Assembly (NCBI RefSeq): GCF_014203125.1
Contig: NZ_JACHIH010000009.1
Coordinates: forward strand, 1 to 64,000
Source of the DNA: Rhodopseudomonas rhenobacensis
Lineage (GTDB): Bacteria > Pseudomonadota > Alphaproteobacteria > Rhizobiales > Xanthobacteraceae
Length of the DNA: 64,000 bases
Direction: 5' to 3'
The notes below the pieces were generated by a model. The model had not been told where the DNA came from. It ran no database searches and was given only the letters and a program-made list of their open reading frames with translations. Positions 63,430 to 64,000 of the stretch are shown here, piece by piece; the first letter of the stretch is position 1, and each line of letters opens with the position of its first letter. Made by a program: the position numbers and the translations under genes.

Positions 63430-64000
63430 GCGGCCTTGATCACAACCAGGCGCCGAAGACCCGGCCGATGTCGCACAAGCGCTCGGCGCTGGTGGCGTCG
63501 CTCGATATCGGCACCAGCAAGATCGCTTGCCTGATCGCCCGGCTGACGCCGTGCCCGCCCAACGAGGCGCTGCGCGGCCGCAGCCACGCCATCGAGCTCG
63601 TCGGTTACAGCCAGATCCAGTCGCGCGGCGTCAAGGCCGGCGCGGTGATCGATCTCGCCGAATGCGAACGCGCGGTGCGCCAGGCGGTGGCGCTGGCCGA
63701 AGGCATGGCCAAGGTGCGCGTCGAATCCGTGCTGCTGTCGGTGTCGGCCGGCCGGCTGCAGGGCCAATTGGTCGAAGCCTCGGCGGAAATTCGCGGCGGC
63801 GCGGTGACCTCGGACGACGTCACCCGGGTGACCAGCGCCGGCATGCATCACGCCACGCCGCAAGGCCGCACCGTGCTGCACACGCTGCCGGTCAGCTACA
63901 CGCTCGACGGAGTCAAAGGCATTCGCGATCCGCGCGGCATGGTGGCGCGCGCGTTCGGCGTCGACATGAACGTCGTCACCGTCGATGCCACCGTCGCCAA
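63426..64000 (+). CDS. ftsA: FtsA, actin-like divisome protein (partial)
   Basis: The first 191 codons; the gene is cut by the right edge. The ATG overlaps the ftsQ stop (ATGA). The actin-fold phosphate-1 motif is LVASLDIGTSKIACLIARL, followed by the SHS2-like 1C domain with YSQIQSRGVKAGAVIDL and VESVLLSVSAGRLQG. It tethers FtsZ to the membrane; the C-terminal anchor is not in view. Confidence 0.96.
   Translation, partial: MSGLDHNQAPKTRPMSHKRSALVASLDIGTSKIACLIARLTPCPPNEALRGRSHAIELVGYSQIQSRGVKAGAVIDLAECERAVRQAVALAEGMAKVRVESVLLSVSAGRLQGQLVEASAEIRGGAVTSDDVTRVTSAGMHHATPQGRTVLHTLPVSYTLDGVKGIRDPRGMVARAFGVDMNVVTVDATVA

Overview
The window is a GC-rich, densely coded stretch of an alphaproteobacterial chromosome. 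The gene content points to the Rhodopseudomonas/Bradyrhizobium group: DivK and PleD, a phasin, EipB, DUF1489 and DUF3572 proteins, a TadG-like protein with a von Willebrand (VWA) domain, ClpS-ClpA, and nested palindromic repeats between convergent genes. The genus is an inference from this content, not a proof. I saw no rRNA, tRNA, CRISPR array, prophage or insertion sequence.

Region 1 (1-4000) holds a minus-strand operon built around a P1B-type metal ATPase. Its membrane metal motif is SCAIK instead of CPC. Three small proteins precede it, one of them a stand-alone HMA-like domain.

Region 2 (4217-17256) is the metabolic centrepiece. It is a complete calcium-type methanol dehydrogenase locus in the order mxaF-J-G-I, a strong terminator, then mxaR-S-A-C-K-L-D. 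MxaF and MxaI form the PQQ enzyme, MxaG is its cytochrome acceptor, and MxaJ is a periplasmic helper. MxaR, S, A, C, K and L are the MoxR/VWA machinery tied to maturation and calcium loading, and MxaD is a periplasmic helper. Divergent from mxaF lies a three-gene unit (putative lipoprotein, UhpB/FlhS-type histidine kinase, NarL-type regulator) that is the natural candidate to control the locus.

Region 3 (17.5-36.5 kb) is mixed housekeeping. It contains two polysaccharide deacetylases, MgtE, an aldo-keto reductase, an ElyC-like protein, a GST, a LysR regulator divergent from a quinone reductase, PanC, a hydrolase, a VWA protein paired with a membrane DnaJ protein, a D,D-carboxypeptidase with a SPOR domain, a phasin, and a TadG-like protein.

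Region 4 (36.9-54.5 kb) has clpS-clpA, a PMT-type glycosyltransferase with an in-frame 15-bp tandem repeat, a PilZ protein, a GrdB-like protein, a lytic transglycosylase and azlCD. It continues with trmO, a convergent HIT/DUF482/GDPD/RidA unit, EipB, dinB with DUF3572, and the divK-pleD cell-cycle pair.

Region 5 (54.6-64.0 kb) is the distal half of the dcw division and wall cluster: ftsW-murG-murC-murB, then ddl-ftsQ-ftsA (cut by the right edge). Two features are unusual here. ftsW follows pleD instead of murD, and two opposite-strand genes (DUF4239 protein, GT4 glycosyltransferase) sit between murB and ddl.
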